Shown here piece by piece: positions 1 to 13,400 of a stretch of 64,000 nt of DNA (positions within the stretch are counted from its first letter, which is position 1; each line of letters opens with the position of its first letter). The translations under genes were made by a program, and so were the position numbers. This stretch comes from Phylloscopus collybita (taxonomy: Eukaryota; Chordata; Aves; Passeriformes; Phylloscopidae). Where the stretch lies: contig JAJNNQ010000013.1 in assembly GCA_027886175.1 (NCBI GenBank), positions 2,294,001 to 2,358,000 of the forward strand, read 5' to 3'. The notes under the pieces are model-generated. The model was not told the DNA's origin, searched no databases, and worked only from the letters and a program-made list of their open reading frames with translations.

Positions 1-46
1 TCATATCTCCTTTCCAGAGGGGTTGTTAGACTTTGTTCTCTGATTT

Positions 47-108
47 CAAGATTTCGTTCCCTTTCCTGAAAGGAAGACTTTCCTTTCAGGAAAGGGAACG
101 AAATCTTG
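47..108 (+). repeat. Representative 62-bp palindrome, perfect 29-bp stem
   Basis: The left arm begins CAAGATTTCGTTCCC and ends TGAAAGGAA, the spacer is GACT, and the right arm is the exact reverse complement of the left. The same structure recurs at every palindrome start listed for the blocks. By eye about 99 of 111 copies pair perfectly. Each arm also contains an imperfect inner dyad, CCTTTC-CT-GAAAGG, so alternative smaller hairpins are possible. As single-stranded DNA or RNA this would fold into a stable stem-loop, and as supercoiled DNA it could extrude a cruciform. Whether it does either in the cell is not shown by sequence. Confidence 0.98.
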
Positions 109-2308
109 CGAATTTAATGAGCATTAATTGGGCAAGCTTCCGTGCATTTCCCTGCACTTCTGGCCACCCCTGTCACTTTTATGGTTATCACTTGGTTTTG
201 TCATTTTTCCATGGTTTTTTTTCCATTTCATTTCTTAGACATCTTCCCCTATCTTTTGTTTTGCATGGCTTCCCTCATTCCTGGATTTAAATTGGAGTCA
301 TTTTTGGTAAGTCTTGGCCTTCTTCAGTGGCCCTCATTTCATCTCAGCCTGTTTGGTGGGAATCACTCCATTTCCAAATTTTCTCGGTTTTTTTCGCTCG
401 CGGAGTTTTGGGTCATATCTCCTTTCCAGAGGGGTTGTTAGACTTTGTTCTCTGATTTCAAGATTTCGTTCCCTTTCCTGAAAGGAAGACTTTCCTTTCA
501 GGAAAGGGAACGAAATCTTGCGATTTTAATGAGCATTAATTGGGCAAGCTTCCGTGCATTTCCCTGCACTTCTGGCCACCCCTGGCACTTTTATGGTTTT
601 CACTTGGTTTTGTTTTTTTTTTTTCCATGGTTTGATTTCAGTTTCATTTCTTAGACATCTTCTCCTATCTCTTGTTTTGCATCGTTTCTCCATTTCCAGG
701 ATTCAAATTAGAGTCATTTTTGGTAAGTCTTGGCCTTTTTCAGTGGCCCTCATTTCATCTCAGCCTGTTTGGTGGGAATCACTCCATTTCCAAATTTTCT
801 CAGTTTTTTTCGCTCGCGGAGTTTTGGGTCATATCTCCTTTCCAGAGGGGTTGTTAGACTTTGTTCTCTGATTTCAAGATTTCGTTCCCTTTCCTGAAAG
901 GAAGACTTTCCTTTCAGGAAAGGGAACGAAATCTTGCGATTTTAATGAGCATTAATTGGGCAAGCTTCCGTGCATTTCCCTGCACTTCTGGCCACCCCTG
1001 TCACTTTTATGGTTTTCACTTGTTTTTGTCATTTTTCCATGGTTTTTTTTCCATTTCATTTCTTAGACATCTTCCCCTATCTTTTGTTTTGCATCGCTTC
1101 CCTCATTCCTGGATTTAAATTGGAGTCATTTTTGGTAAGTCTTGGCCTTCTTCAGTGGCCCTCATTTCATCTCAGCCTGTTTGGTGGGAATCACTCCATT
1201 TCCAAATTTTCTCGGTTTTTTTCGCTCGCGGAGTTTTGGGTCATATCTCCTTTCCAGAGGGGTTGTTAGACTTTGTTCTCTGATTTCAAGATTTCGTTCC
1301 CTTTCCTGAAAGGAAGACTTTCCTTTCAGGAAAGGGAACGAAATCTTGCGATTTTAATGAGCATTAATTGGGCAAGCTTCCGTGCATTTCCCTGCACTTC
1401 TGGCCACCCCATTCACTTTTATGGTTTTCGCTTGCTTTTGTCATTTTTCCATGATTTTTTTTCCATTTCATTTCTTAGACATCTTCCCCTATCTTTTGTT
1501 TTGCATCGCTTCCCTCATTCCTGGATTTAAATTGGAGTCATTTTTGGTAAGTCTTGGCCTTTTTCAGTGGCCCTCATTTCATCTCAGCCTGTTTGGTGGG
1601 AATCACTCCATTTCCAAATTTTCTCGGTTTTTTTCGCTCGCGGAGTTTTGGGTCATATCTCCTTTCCAGAGGGGTTGTTAGACTTTGTTCTCTGATTTCA
1701 AGATTTCGTTCCCTTTCCTGAAAGGAAGACTTTCCTTTCAGGAAAGGGAACGAAATCTTGCGATTTTAATGAGCATTAATTGGGCAAGCTTCCGTGCATT
1801 TCCCTGCACTTCTGGCCACCCCTGTCACTTTTATGGTTTTCACTTGTTTTTGTCATTTTTCCATGGTTTTTTTTCCATTTCATTTCTTAGACATCTTCCC
1901 CTATCTTTTGTTTTGCATCGCTTCCCTCATTCCTGGATTTAAATTGGAGTCATTTTTGGTAAGTCTTGGCCTTTTTCAGTGGCCCTCATTTCATCTCAGC
2001 CTGTTTGGTGGGAATCACTCCATTTCCAAATTTTCTCGGTTTTTTTCGCTCGCGGAGTTTTGGGTCATATCTCCTTTCCAGAGGGGTTGTTAGACTTTGT
2101 TCTCTGATTTCAAGATTTCGTTCCCTTTCCTGAAAGGAAGACTTTCCTTTCAGGAAAGGGAACGAAATCTTGCGAATTTAATGAGCATTAATTGGGCAAG
2201 CTTCCGTGCATTTCCCTGCACTTCTGGCCACCCCTGGCACTTTTATGGTTTTCACTTGGTTTTGTTTCTTTTTTCCATGGTTTGATTTCAGTTTCATTTC
2301 TTAGACAT

Positions 2309-2378
2309 CTTCTCCTATCTCTTCTTTTGCGTCGCTTCTCCTTTTCCAGGATTCAAATTGGAATCATTTCTGGTAAGT
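2309..2378 (+). other. Splice-site-like signals in B-type monomers (example)
   Basis: A pyrimidine-rich run of about 40 nt ends in TTTTCCAG, followed by 23 nt (2,350-2,372) and then GTAAGT. This is the layout of an acceptor, a micro-exon and a consensus donor. B- and C-type family 1 monomers share it. A-type monomers keep the donor but have TTCCTGG in place of the acceptor, and family 2 has CCAG followed by a GCAAGT donor. No transcript is known from the sequence alone, so this is a pattern and not a called exon. Confidence 0.4.
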
Positions 2379-5300
2379 CTTGGCCTTTTTCAGTGGCCCT
2401 CATTTCATCTCAGCCTGTTTGGTGGGAATCACTCCATTTCCAAATTTTCTCGGTTTTTTTCGCTCGCGGAGTTTTGGGTCATATCTCCTTTCCAGAGGGG
2501 TTGTTAGACTTTGTTCTCTGATTTCAAGATTTCGTTCCCTTTCCTGAAAGGAAGACTTTCCTTTCAGGAAAGGGAACGAAATCTTGCGATTTTAATGAGC
2601 ATTAATTGGGCAAGCTTCCGTGCATTTCCCTGCACTTCTGGCCACCCCTGTCACTTTTACGGTTTTCACTTGTTTTTGTCATTTTTCCATGATTTTTTTT
2701 CCATTTCATTTCTTAGACATCTTCCCCTATCTTTTGTTTTGCATCGCTTCCCTCATTCCTGGATTTAAATTGGAGTCATTTTTGGTAAGTCTTGGCCTTT
2801 TTCAGTGGCCCTCATTTCATCTCAGCCTGTTTGGTGGGAATCACTCCATTTCCAAATTTTCTCGGTTTTTTTCGCTCGCGGAGTTTTGGGTCATATCTCG
2901 TTTCCAGAGGGGTTGTTAGACTTTGTTCTCTGATTTCAAGATTTCGTTCCCTTTCCTGAAAGGAAGACTTTCCTTTCAGGAAAGGGAACGAAATCTTGCG
3001 AATTTAATGAGCATTAATTGGGCAAGCTTCCGTGCATTTCCCTGCACTTCTGGCCACCCCTGTCACTTTTATGGTTTTTACTTGGTTTTGTTTCTTTTTT
3101 CCATGGTTTGATTTCAGTTTCATTTCTTAGACATCTTCTCCTATCTCTTGTTTTGCGTCGCTTCTCCTTTTCCAGGATTCAAATTGGAATCATTTCTGGT
3201 AAGTCTTGGCCTTTTTCAGTGGCCCTCATTTCATCTCAGCCTGTTTGGTGCGAATCACTCCATTTCCAAATTTTCTCGTTTTTTTTCGCTCGCGGAGTTT
3301 TGGGTCATATCTCCTTACCAGAGGGGTTGTTAGACTTTGTTCTCTGATTTCAAGATTTCGTTCCCTTTCCTGAAAGGAAGACTTTCCTTTCAGGAAAGGG
3401 AACGAAATCTTGCGATTTTAATGAGCATTAATTGGGCAAGCTTCCGTGCATTTCCCTGCACTTCTGGCCACCCCTGTCACTTTTATGGTTTTCACTTGTT
3501 TTTGTTATTTTTCCATGGTTTTTTTTCCATTTCATTTCTTAGACATCTTCCCCTATCTTTTGTTTTGCATCGCTTCCCTCATTCCTGGATTTAAATTGGA
3601 GTCATTTTTGGTAAGTCTTGGCCTTTTTCAGTGGCCCTCATTTCATCTCAGCCTGTTTGCTGGGAATCACTCCATTTCCAAATTTTCTCGGTTTTTTTCG
3701 CTCGCGGAGTTTTGGGTCATATCTCCTTTCCAGAGGGGTTGTTAGACTTTGTTCTCTGATTTCAAGATTTCGTTCCCTTTCCTGAAAGGAAGACTTTCCT
3801 TTCAGGAAAGGGAACGAAATCTTGCGATTTTAATGAGCATTAATTGGGCAAGCTTCCGTGCATTTCCCTGCCTTTCTGGCCACCCCTGTCACTTTTATGG
3901 TTTTCACTTGTTTTTGTTTATTTTCCATGTTTTTTTTTTCCATTTCATTTCTTAGACATCTTCCCCTATCTTTTGTTTTGCATCGCTTCTCCTTTTCCAG
4001 GATTCAAATTGGAGTCATTTCTGGTAAGACTTGGCCTTTTTCAGTGGCCCTCATTTCATCTCAGCCTGTTTGGTGGGAATCACTCCATTTCCAAATTTTC
4101 TCGGTTTTTTTCGCTCGCGGAGTTTTGGGTCATATCTCCTTTCCAGAGGGGTTGTTAGACTTTGTTCTCTGATTTCAAGATTTCGTTCCCTTTCCTGAAA
4201 GGAAGACTTTCCTTTCAGGAAAGGGAACGAAATCTTGCGATTTTAATGAGCATTAATTGGGCAAGCTTCCGTGCATTTCCCTGCACTTCTGGCCACCCCT
4301 GGCACTTTTATGGTTTTCACTTGTTTTTGTCATTTTTCCATGGTTTTTTTTCCATTTCATTTCTTAGGCATCTTCCCCTATCTTTTGTTTTGCATCGCTT
4401 CCCTCCTTCCTGGATTTAAATTGGAGTCATTTTTGGTAAGTCTTGGCCTTTTTCAGTGGCCCTCATTTCATCTCAGCCTGTTTGGTGGGAATCACTCCAT
4501 TTCCAAATTTTCTCGGTTTTTTTCGCTCGCGGAGTTTTGGGTCATATCTCCTTTCCAGAGGGGTTGTTAGACTTTGTTCTCTGATTTCAAGATTTCGTTC
4601 CCTTTCCTGAAAGGAAGACTTTCCTTTCAGGAAAGGGAACGAAATCTTGCGAATTTAATGAGCATTAATTGGGCAAGCTTCCGTGCATTTCCCTGCACTT
4701 CTGGCCACCCCTGTCACTTTTATGGTTTTCACTTGGTTTTGTTTCTTTTTTCCATGGTTTGATTTCAGTTTCATTTCTTAGACATCTTCTCCTATCTCTT
4801 GTTTTGCGTTGCTTCTCCTTTTCCAGGATTCAAATTGGAATCATTTCTGGTAAGTCTTGGCCTTTTTCAGTGGCCCTCATTTCATCTCAGCCTGTTTGGT
4901 GGCAATCACTCCATTTCCAAATTTTCTCGGTTTTTTTCGCTCGCGGAGTTTTGGGTCATATCTCCTTTCCAGAGGGGTTGTTAGACTTTGTTCTCTGATT
5001 TCAAGATTTCGTTCCCTTTCCTGAAAGGAAGACTTTCCTTTCAGGAAAGGGAACGAAATCTTGCGATTTTAATGAGCATTAATTGGGCAAGCTTCCGTGC
5101 ATTTCCCTGCACTTCTGGCCACCCCTGGCACTTTTATGGTTTTCACTTGTTTTTGTCATTTTTCCATGATTTTTTTTCCATTTCATTTCTTAGACATCTT
5201 CCCCTATCTTTTGTTTTGCATCACTTCCCTCATTCCTGGATTTAAATTGGAGTCATTTTTGGTAAGTCTTGGCCTTTTTCAGTGGCCCTCATTTCATCTC

Positions 5301-8300
5301 AGCCTGTTTGCTGGGAATCACTCCATTTCCAAATTTTCTCGGTTTTTTTCGCTCGCGGAGTTTTGGGTCATATCTCCTTTCCAGAGGGGTTGTTAGACTT
5401 TGTTCTCTGATTTCAAGATTTCGTTCCCTTTCCTGAAAGGAAGACTTTCCTTTCAGGAAAGGGAACGAAATCTTGCGATTTTAATGAGCATTAATTGGGC
5501 AAGCTTCCGTGCATTTCCCTGCACTTCTGGCCACCCCTGTCACTTTTACGGTTTTCACTTGGTTTTGTTTCTTTTTTCCATGGTTTGATTTCAGTTTCAT
5601 TTCTTAGACATCTTCTCCTATCTCTTGTTTTGCGTCGCTTCTCCTTTTCCAGGATTCAAATTGGAATCATTTCTGGTAAGTCTTGGCCTTTTTCAGTGGC
5701 CCTCATTTCATCTCAGCCTGTTTGGTGGGAATCACTCCATTTCCAAATTTTCTCGGTTTTTTTCGCTCGCGGAGTTTTGGGTCATATCTCCTTTCCAGAG
5801 GGGTTGTTAGACTTTGTTCTCTGATTTCAAGATTTCGTTCCCTTTCCTGAAAGGAAGACTTTCCTTTCAGGAAAGGGAACGAAATCTTGCGATTTTAATG
5901 AGCATTAATTGGGCAAGCTTCCGTGCATTTCCCTGCACTTCTGGCCACCCCTGGCACTTTTATGGTTTTCACTTGTTTTTGTCATTTTTCCATGGGTTTT
6001 TTTCCATTTCATTTCTTAGGCATCTTCCCCTATCTTTTGTTTTGCATCGCTTCCCTCCTTCCTGGATTTAAATTGGAGTCATTTTTGGTAAGTCTTGGCC
6101 TTTTTCAGTGGCCCTCATTTCATCTCAGCCTGTTTGGTGGGAATCACTCCATTTCCAAATTTTCTCGGTTTTTTTCGCTCGCGGAGTTTTGGGTCATATC
6201 TCGTTTCCAGAGGGGTTGTTAGACTTTGTTCTCTGATTTCAAGATTTCGTTCCCTTTCCTGAAAGGAAGACTTTCCTTTCAGGAAAGGGAACGAAATCTT
6301 GCGAATTTAATGAGCATTAATTGGGCAAGCTTCCATGCATTTCCCTGCACTTCTGGCCACCCCTGTCACTTTTATGGTTTTTACTTGGTTTTGTTTCTTT
6401 TTTCCATGGTTTGATTTCAGTTTCATTTCTTAGACATCTTCTCCTATCTCTTGTTTTGCGTCGCTTCTCCTTTTCCAGGATTCAAATTGGAATCATTTCT
6501 GGTAAGTCTTGGCCTTTTTCAGTGGCCCTCATTTCATCTCAGCCTGTTTGGTGCGAATCACTCCATTTCCAAATTTTCTCGTTTTTTTTCGCTCGCGGAG
6601 TTTAGGGTCATATCTCCTTACCAGAGCGGTTGTTAGACTTTGTTCTCTGATTTCAAGATTTCGTTCCCTTTCCTGAAAGGAAGACTTTCCTTTCAGGAAA
6701 GGGAACGAAATCTTGCGATTTTAATGAGCATTAATTGGGCAAGCTTCCGTGCATTTCCCTGCACTTCTGGCCACCCCTGGCACTTTTATGGTTTTCACTT
6801 GTTTTTGTTATTTTTCCATGGTTTTTTTTCCATTTCATTTCTTAGACATCTTCCCCTATCTTTTGTTTTGCATCGCTTCCCTCATTCCTGGATTTAAATT
6901 GGAGTCATTTTTGGTAAGTCTTGGCCTTTTTCAGTGGCCCTCATTTCATCTCAGCCTGTTTGGTGGGAATCACTCCATTTCCAAATTTTCTCGGTTTTTT
7001 TCGCTCGCGGAGTTTTGGGTCATATCTTCTTTCCAGAGGGGTTGTTAGACTTTGTTCTCTGATTTCAAGATTTCGTTCCCTTTCCTGAAAGGAAGACTTT
7101 CCTTTCAGGAAAGGGAACGAAATCTTGCGATTTTAATGAGCATTAATTGGGCAAGCTTCCATGCATTTCCCTGCACTTCTGGCCACCCCTGTCACTTTTA
7201 TGGTTTTCACTTGGTTTTGTTTCTTTTTTCCATGGTTTGATTTCAGTTTCATTTCTTAGACATCTTCTCCTATCTCTTGTTTTGCGTCGCTTCTCCTTTT
7301 CCAGGATTCAAATTGGAATCATTTCTGGTAAGTCTTGGCCTTTTTCAGTGGCCCTCATTTCATCTCAGCCTGTTTGGTGGGAATCACTCCATTTCCAAAT
7401 TTTCTCGGTTTTTTTCGCTCGCGGAGTTTTGGGTCATATCTCCTTTCCAGAGGGGTTGTTAGACTTTGTTCTCTGATTTCAAGATTTCGTTCCCTTTCCT
7501 GAAAGGAAGACTTTCCTTTCAGGAAAGGGAACGAAATCTTGCGATTTTAATGAGCATTAATTGGGCAAGCTTCCGTGCATTTCCCTGCACTTCTGGCCAC
7601 CCCTGGCACTTTTATGGTTTTCACTTGTTTTTGTCATTTTTCCATGGTTTTTTTTTCCATTTCATTTCTTAGGCATCTTCCCCTATCTTTTGTTTTGCAT
7701 CGCTTCCCTCCTTCCTGGATTTAAATTGGAGTCATTTTTGGTAAGTCTTGGCCTTTTTCAGTGGCCCTCATTTCATCTCAGCCTGTTTGGTGGGAATCAC
7801 TCCATTTCCAAATTTTCTCGGTTTTTTTCGCTCGCGGAGTTTTGGGTCATATCTCCTTTCCAGAGGGGTTGTTAGACTTTGTTCTCTGATTTCAAGATTT
7901 CGTTCCCTTTCCTGAAAGGAAGACTTTCCTTTCAGGAAAGGGAACGAAATCTTGCGAATTTAATGAGCATTAATTGGGCAAGCTTCCGTGCATTTCCCTG
8001 CACTTCTGGCCACCCCTGTCACTTTTATGGTTTTCACTTGGTTTTGTTTCTTTTTTCCATGGTTTGATTTCAGTTTCATTTCTTAGACATCTTCTCCTAT
8101 CTCTTGTTTTGCGTTGCTTCTCCTTTTCCAGGATTCAAATTGGAATCATTTCTGGTAAGTCTTGGCCTTTTTCAGTGGCCCTCATTTCATCTCAGCCTGT
8201 TTGGTGGCAATCACTCCATTTCCAAATTTTCTCGGTTTTTTTCGCTCGCGGAGTTTTGGGTCATATCTCCTTTCCAGAGGGGTTGTTAGACTTTGTTCTC

Positions 8301-10368
8301 TGATTTCAAGATTTCGTTCCCTTTCCTGAAAGGAAGACTTTCCTTTCAGGAAAGGGAACGAAATCTTGCGATTTTAATGAGCATTAATTGGGCAAGCTTC
8401 CGTGCATTTCCCTGCACTTCTGGCCACCCCTGGCACTTTTATGGTTTTCACTTGTTTTTGTCATTTTTCCATGATTTTTTTTCCATTTCATTTCTTAGAC
8501 ATCTTCCCCTATCTTTTGTTTTGCATCACTTCCCTCATTCCTGGATTTAAATTGGAGTCATTTTTGGTAAGTCTTGGCCTTTTTCAGTGGCCCTCATTTC
8601 ATCTCAGCCTGTTTGCTGGGAATCACTCCATTTCCAAATTTTCTCGGTTTTTTTCGCTCGCGGAGTTTTGGGTCATATCTCCTTTCCAGAGGGGTTGTTA
8701 GACTTTGTTCTCTGATTTCAAGATTTCGTTCCCTTTCCTGAAAGGAAGACTTTCCTTTCAGGAAAGGGAACGAAATCTTGCGATTTTAATGAGCATTAAT
8801 TGGGCAAGCTTCCGTGCATTTCCCTGCACTTCTGGCCACCCCTGTCACTTTTACGGTTTTCACTTGTTTTTGTTATTTTTCCATGGTTTTTTTTCCATTT
8901 CATTTCTTAGACATCTTCCCCTATCTTTTGTTTTGCATCGCTTCCCTCATTCCTGGATTTAAATTGGAGTCATTTTTGGTAAGTCTTGGCCTTCTTCAGT
9001 GGCCCTCATTTCACCTCAGCCTGTTTGGTGGGTATCACTCCATTTCCAAATTTTCTCGGTTTTTTTCGCTCGCGGAGTTTTGGGTCATATCTCCTTTCCA
9101 GAGGGGTTGTTAGACTTTGTTCTCTGATTTCAAGATTTCGTTCCCTTTCCTGAAAGGAAGACTTTCCTTTCAGGAAAGGGAACGAAATCTTGCGATTTTA
9201 ATGAGCATTAATTGGGCAAGCTTCCGTGCATTTCCCTGCACTTCTGGCCACCCTTGGCACTTTTATGGTTTTCACTTGTTTTTGTTATTTTTCCATGGGT
9301 TTTTTTCCATTTCATTTCTTAGACATCTTCCCCTATCTTTTATTTTGCATCGCTTCCCTCATTCCTGGATTTAAATTGGAGTCATTTTTGGTAAGTCTTG
9401 GCCTTTTTCAGTGGCCCTCATTTCATCTCAGCCTGTTTGGTGGGAATCACTCCATTTCCAAATTTTCTCGGTTTTTTTCGCTCGCGGAGTTTTGGGTCAT
9501 ATCTCCTTTCCAGAGGGGTTGTTAGACTTTGTTCTCTGATTTCAAGATTTCGTTCCCTTTCCTGAAAGGAAGACTTTCCTTTCAGGAAAGGGAACGAAAT
9601 CTTGCGATTTTAATGAGCATTAATTGGGCAAGCTTCCGTGCATTTCCCTGCACTTCTGGCCACCCCTGTCACTTTTATGGTTTTCACTTGGTTTTGTTTC
9701 TTTTTTCCATGGTTTGATTTCAGTTTCATTTCTTAGACATCTTCTCCTATCTCTTGTTTTGCGTCGCTTCTCCTTTTCCAGGATTCAAATTGGAATCATT
9801 TCTGGTAAGTCTTGGCCTTTTTCAGTGGCCCTCATTTCATCTCAGCCTGTTTGGTGGGAATCACTCCATTTCCAAATTTTCTCGGTTTTTTTCGCTCGCG
9901 GAGTTTTGGGTCATATCTCCTTTCCAGAGGGGTTGTTAGACTTTGTTCTCTGATTTCAAGATTTCGTTCCCTTTCCTGAAAGGAAGACTTTCCTTTCAGG
10001 AAAGGGAACGAAATCTTGCGATTTTAATGAGCATTAATTGGGCAAGCTTCCGTGCATTTCCCTGCACTTCTGGCCACCCCTGTCACTTTTACGGTTTTCA
10101 CTTGTTTTTGTTATTTTTCCATGGTTTTCTTTCCATTTCATTTCTTAGACATCTTCCCCTATCTTTTGTTTTGCATCGCTTCCCTCATTCCTGGATTTAA
10201 ATTGGAGTCATTTTTGGTAAGTCTTGGCCTTCTTCAGTGGCCCTCATTTCACCTCAGCCTGTTTGGTGGGTATCACTCCATTTCCAAATTTTCTCGGTTT
10301 TTTTCGCTCGCGGAGTTTTGGGTCATATCTCCTTTCCAGAGGGGTTGTTAGACTTTGTTCTCTGATTT

Positions 10369-10430
10369 CAAGATTTCGTTCCCTTTCCTGAATGGAAAGT
10401 CTTCCTTTCAGGAAAGGGAACGAAATCTTG
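10369..10430 (+). repeat. Palindrome with inverted spacer
   Basis: Here the centre reads GGAAAGTCTTCC instead of GGAAGACTTTCC, which is its exact reverse complement, so the GACT spacer has become AGTC. The left arm also has one change (TGAATGG for TGAAAGG), leaving one unpaired position. The flanking monomer is otherwise ordinary family 1. Confidence 0.95.
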
Positions 10431-13400
10431 CGATTTTAATGAGCATTAATTGGGCAAGCTTCCGTGCATTTCCCTGCACTTCTGGCCACCCTTGGCACTT
10501 TTATGGTTTTCACTTGTTTTTGTTATTTTTCCATGGTTTTTTTTCCATTTCATTTCTTAGACATTTTCCCCTATCTTTTATTTTGCATCGCTTCCCTCAT
10601 TCCTGGATTTAAATTGGAGTCATTTTTGGTAAGTCTTGGCCTTTTTCAGTGGCCCTCATTTCATCTCAGCCTGTTTGGTGGGAATCACTCCATTTCCAAA
10701 TTTTCTCGGTTTTTTTCGCTCGCGGAGTTTTGGGTCATATCTCCTTTCCAGAGGGGTTGTTAGACTTTGTTCTCTGATTTCAAGATTTCGTTCCCTTTCC
10801 TGAAAGGAAGACTTTCCTTTCAGGAAAGGGAACGAAATCTTGCGATTTTAATGAGCATTAATTGGGCAAGCTTCCGTGCATTTCCCTGCACTTCTGGCCA
10901 CCCCTGTCACTTTTATGGTTTTCACTTGTTTTTGTCATTTTTCCATGATTTTTTTTCCATTTCATTTCTTAGACATCTTCCCCTATCTTTTGTTTTGCAT
11001 CGCTTCCCTCATTCCTGGATTTAAATTGGAGTCATTTTTGGTAAGTCTTGGCCTTTTTCAGTGGCCCTCATTTCATCTCAGCCTGTTTGCTGGGAATCAC
11101 TCCATTTCCAAATTTTCTCGGTTTTTTTCGCTCGCGGAGTTTTGGGTCATATCTCCTTTCCAGAGGGGTTGTTAGACTTTGTTCTCTGATTTCAAGATTT
11201 CGTTCCCTTTCCTGAAAGGAAGACTTTCCTTTCAGGAAAGGGAACGAAATCTTGCGATTTTAATGAGCATTAATTGGGCAAGCTTCCGTGCATTTCCCTG
11301 CCTTTCTGGCCACCCCTGTCACTTTTATGGTTTTCACTTGTTTTTGTTTATTTTCCATGTTTTTTTTTTCCATTTCATTTCTTAGACATCTTCCCCTATC
11401 TTTTGTTTTGCATCGCTTCTCCTTTTCCAGGATTCAAATTGGAGTCATTTCTGGTAAGACTTGGCCTTTTTCGGTGGCCCTCATTTCATCTCAGCCTGTT
11501 TGGTGGGAATCACTCCATTTCCAAATTTTCTCGGTTTTTTTCGCTCGCGGAGTTTTGGGTCATATCTCCTTTCCAGAGGGGTTGTTAGACTTTGTTCTCT
11601 GATTTCAAGATTTCGTTCCCTTTCCTGAAAGGAAGACTTTCCTTTCAGGAAAGGGAACGAAATCTTGCGATTTTAATGAGCATTAATTGGGCAAGCTTCC
11701 GTGCATTTCCCTGCACTTCTGGCCACCCCTGTCACTTTTATGGTTTTCACTTGTTTTTGTCATTTTTCCATGATTTTTTTTCCATTTCATTTCTTAGACA
11801 TCTTCCCCTATCTTTTGTTTTGCATCGCTTCCCTCATTCCTGGATTTAAATAGGAGTCATTTTTGGTAAGTCTTGGCCTTTTTCAGTGGCCCTCATTTCA
11901 TCTCAGCCTGTTTGGTGGGAATCACTCCATTTCCAAATTTTCTCGGTTTTTTTCGCTCGCGGAGTTTTGGGTCATATCTCCTTTCCAGAGGGGTTGTTAG
12001 ACTTTGTTCTCTGATTTCAAGATTTCGTTCCCTTTCCTGAAAGGAAGACTTTCCTTTCAGGAAAGGGAACGAAATCTTGCGATTTTAATGAGCATTAATT
12101 GGGCAAGCTTCCGTGCATTTCCCTGCATTTCTGGCCACCCCTGTCACTTTTATGGTTTTCACTTGTTTTTGTTTATTTTCCATGGGATTTTTTCCATTTC
12201 ATTTCTTAGACATCTTCCCCTATCTTTTGTTTTGCATCGCTTCCCTCATTCCTGGATTTAAATTGGAGTCATTTTTGGTAAGTCTTGGCCTTTTTCAGTG
12301 GCCCTCATTTCATCTCAGCCTGTTTGGTGGGAATCACTCCATTTCCAAATTTTCTCGGGTTTTTTCGCTCGCGGAGTTTTGGGTCATATCTCCTTTCCAG
12401 AGGGGTTGTTAGACTTTGTTCTCTGATTTCAAGATTTCGTTCCCTTTCCTGAAAGGAAGACTTTCCTTTCAGGAAAGGGAACGAAATCTTGCGATTTTAA
12501 TGAGCATTAATTGGGCAAGCTTCCGTGCATTTCCCTGCACTTCTGGCCACCCCTGTCACTTTTATGGTTGTCACTTGTTTTTGTTATTTTTCCATGGTTT
12601 TTTTTCCATTTCATTTCTTAGACATTTTCCCCTATCTTTTGTTTTGCATCGCTTCCCTCATTCCTGGATTTAAATTGGAGTCATTTCTGGTAAGTCTTGG
12701 CCTTTTTCAGTGGCCGTCATTTCATCTCAGCCTGTTTGGTGGGAATCACTCCATTTCCAAATTTTCTCGGTTTTTTTCGCTCGCGGAGTTTTGGGTCATA
12801 TCTCCTTTCCAGAGGGGTTGTTAGACTTTGTTCTCTGATTTCAAGATTTCGTTCCCTTTCCTGAAAGGAAGACTTTCCTTTCAGGAAAGGGAACGAAATC
12901 TTGCGATTTTAATGAGCATTAATTGGGCAAGCTTCCGTGCATTTCCCTGCACTTCTGGCCACCCCTGTCACTTTTATGGTTTTCACTTGTTTTTGTTTAT
13001 TTTCCATGGGTTTTTTTCCATTTCATTTCTTAGACATCTTCTCCTATCTCTTGTTTTGCATCGCTTCTCCTTTTCCAGGATTCAAATTGGAGTCATTTCT
13101 GGTAAGTCTTGTCCTTTTTCAGTGGCCCTCATTTCATCTCAGCCTGTTTGGTGGGAATCACTCCATTTCCAAATTTTCTCGGTTTTTTTCGCTCGCGGAG
13201 TTTTGGGTCATATCTCCTTTCCAGAGGGGTTGTTAGACTTTGTTCTCTGATTTCAAGATTTCGTTCCCTTTCCTGAAAGGAAGACTTTCCTTTCAGGAAA
13301 GGGAACGAAATCTTGCGATTTTAATGAGCATTAATTGGGCAAGCTTTCGTGCATTTCCCTGCACTTCTGGCCACCCCTGTCACTTTTATGGTTTTCACTT

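Noticed and set aside
47..62. CENP-B box-like TTCG motif in the palindrome arm
   Set aside because: TTCG is followed by TTCCCTTTCC, which lacks the required A and CGGG core, and neither strand gives a match elsewhere in the monomer.
47..108. Palindrome as a bacterial-type terminator
   Set aside because: The setting is a vertebrate satellite and no T-run follows the right arm, which continues GCGATTTTAATG.
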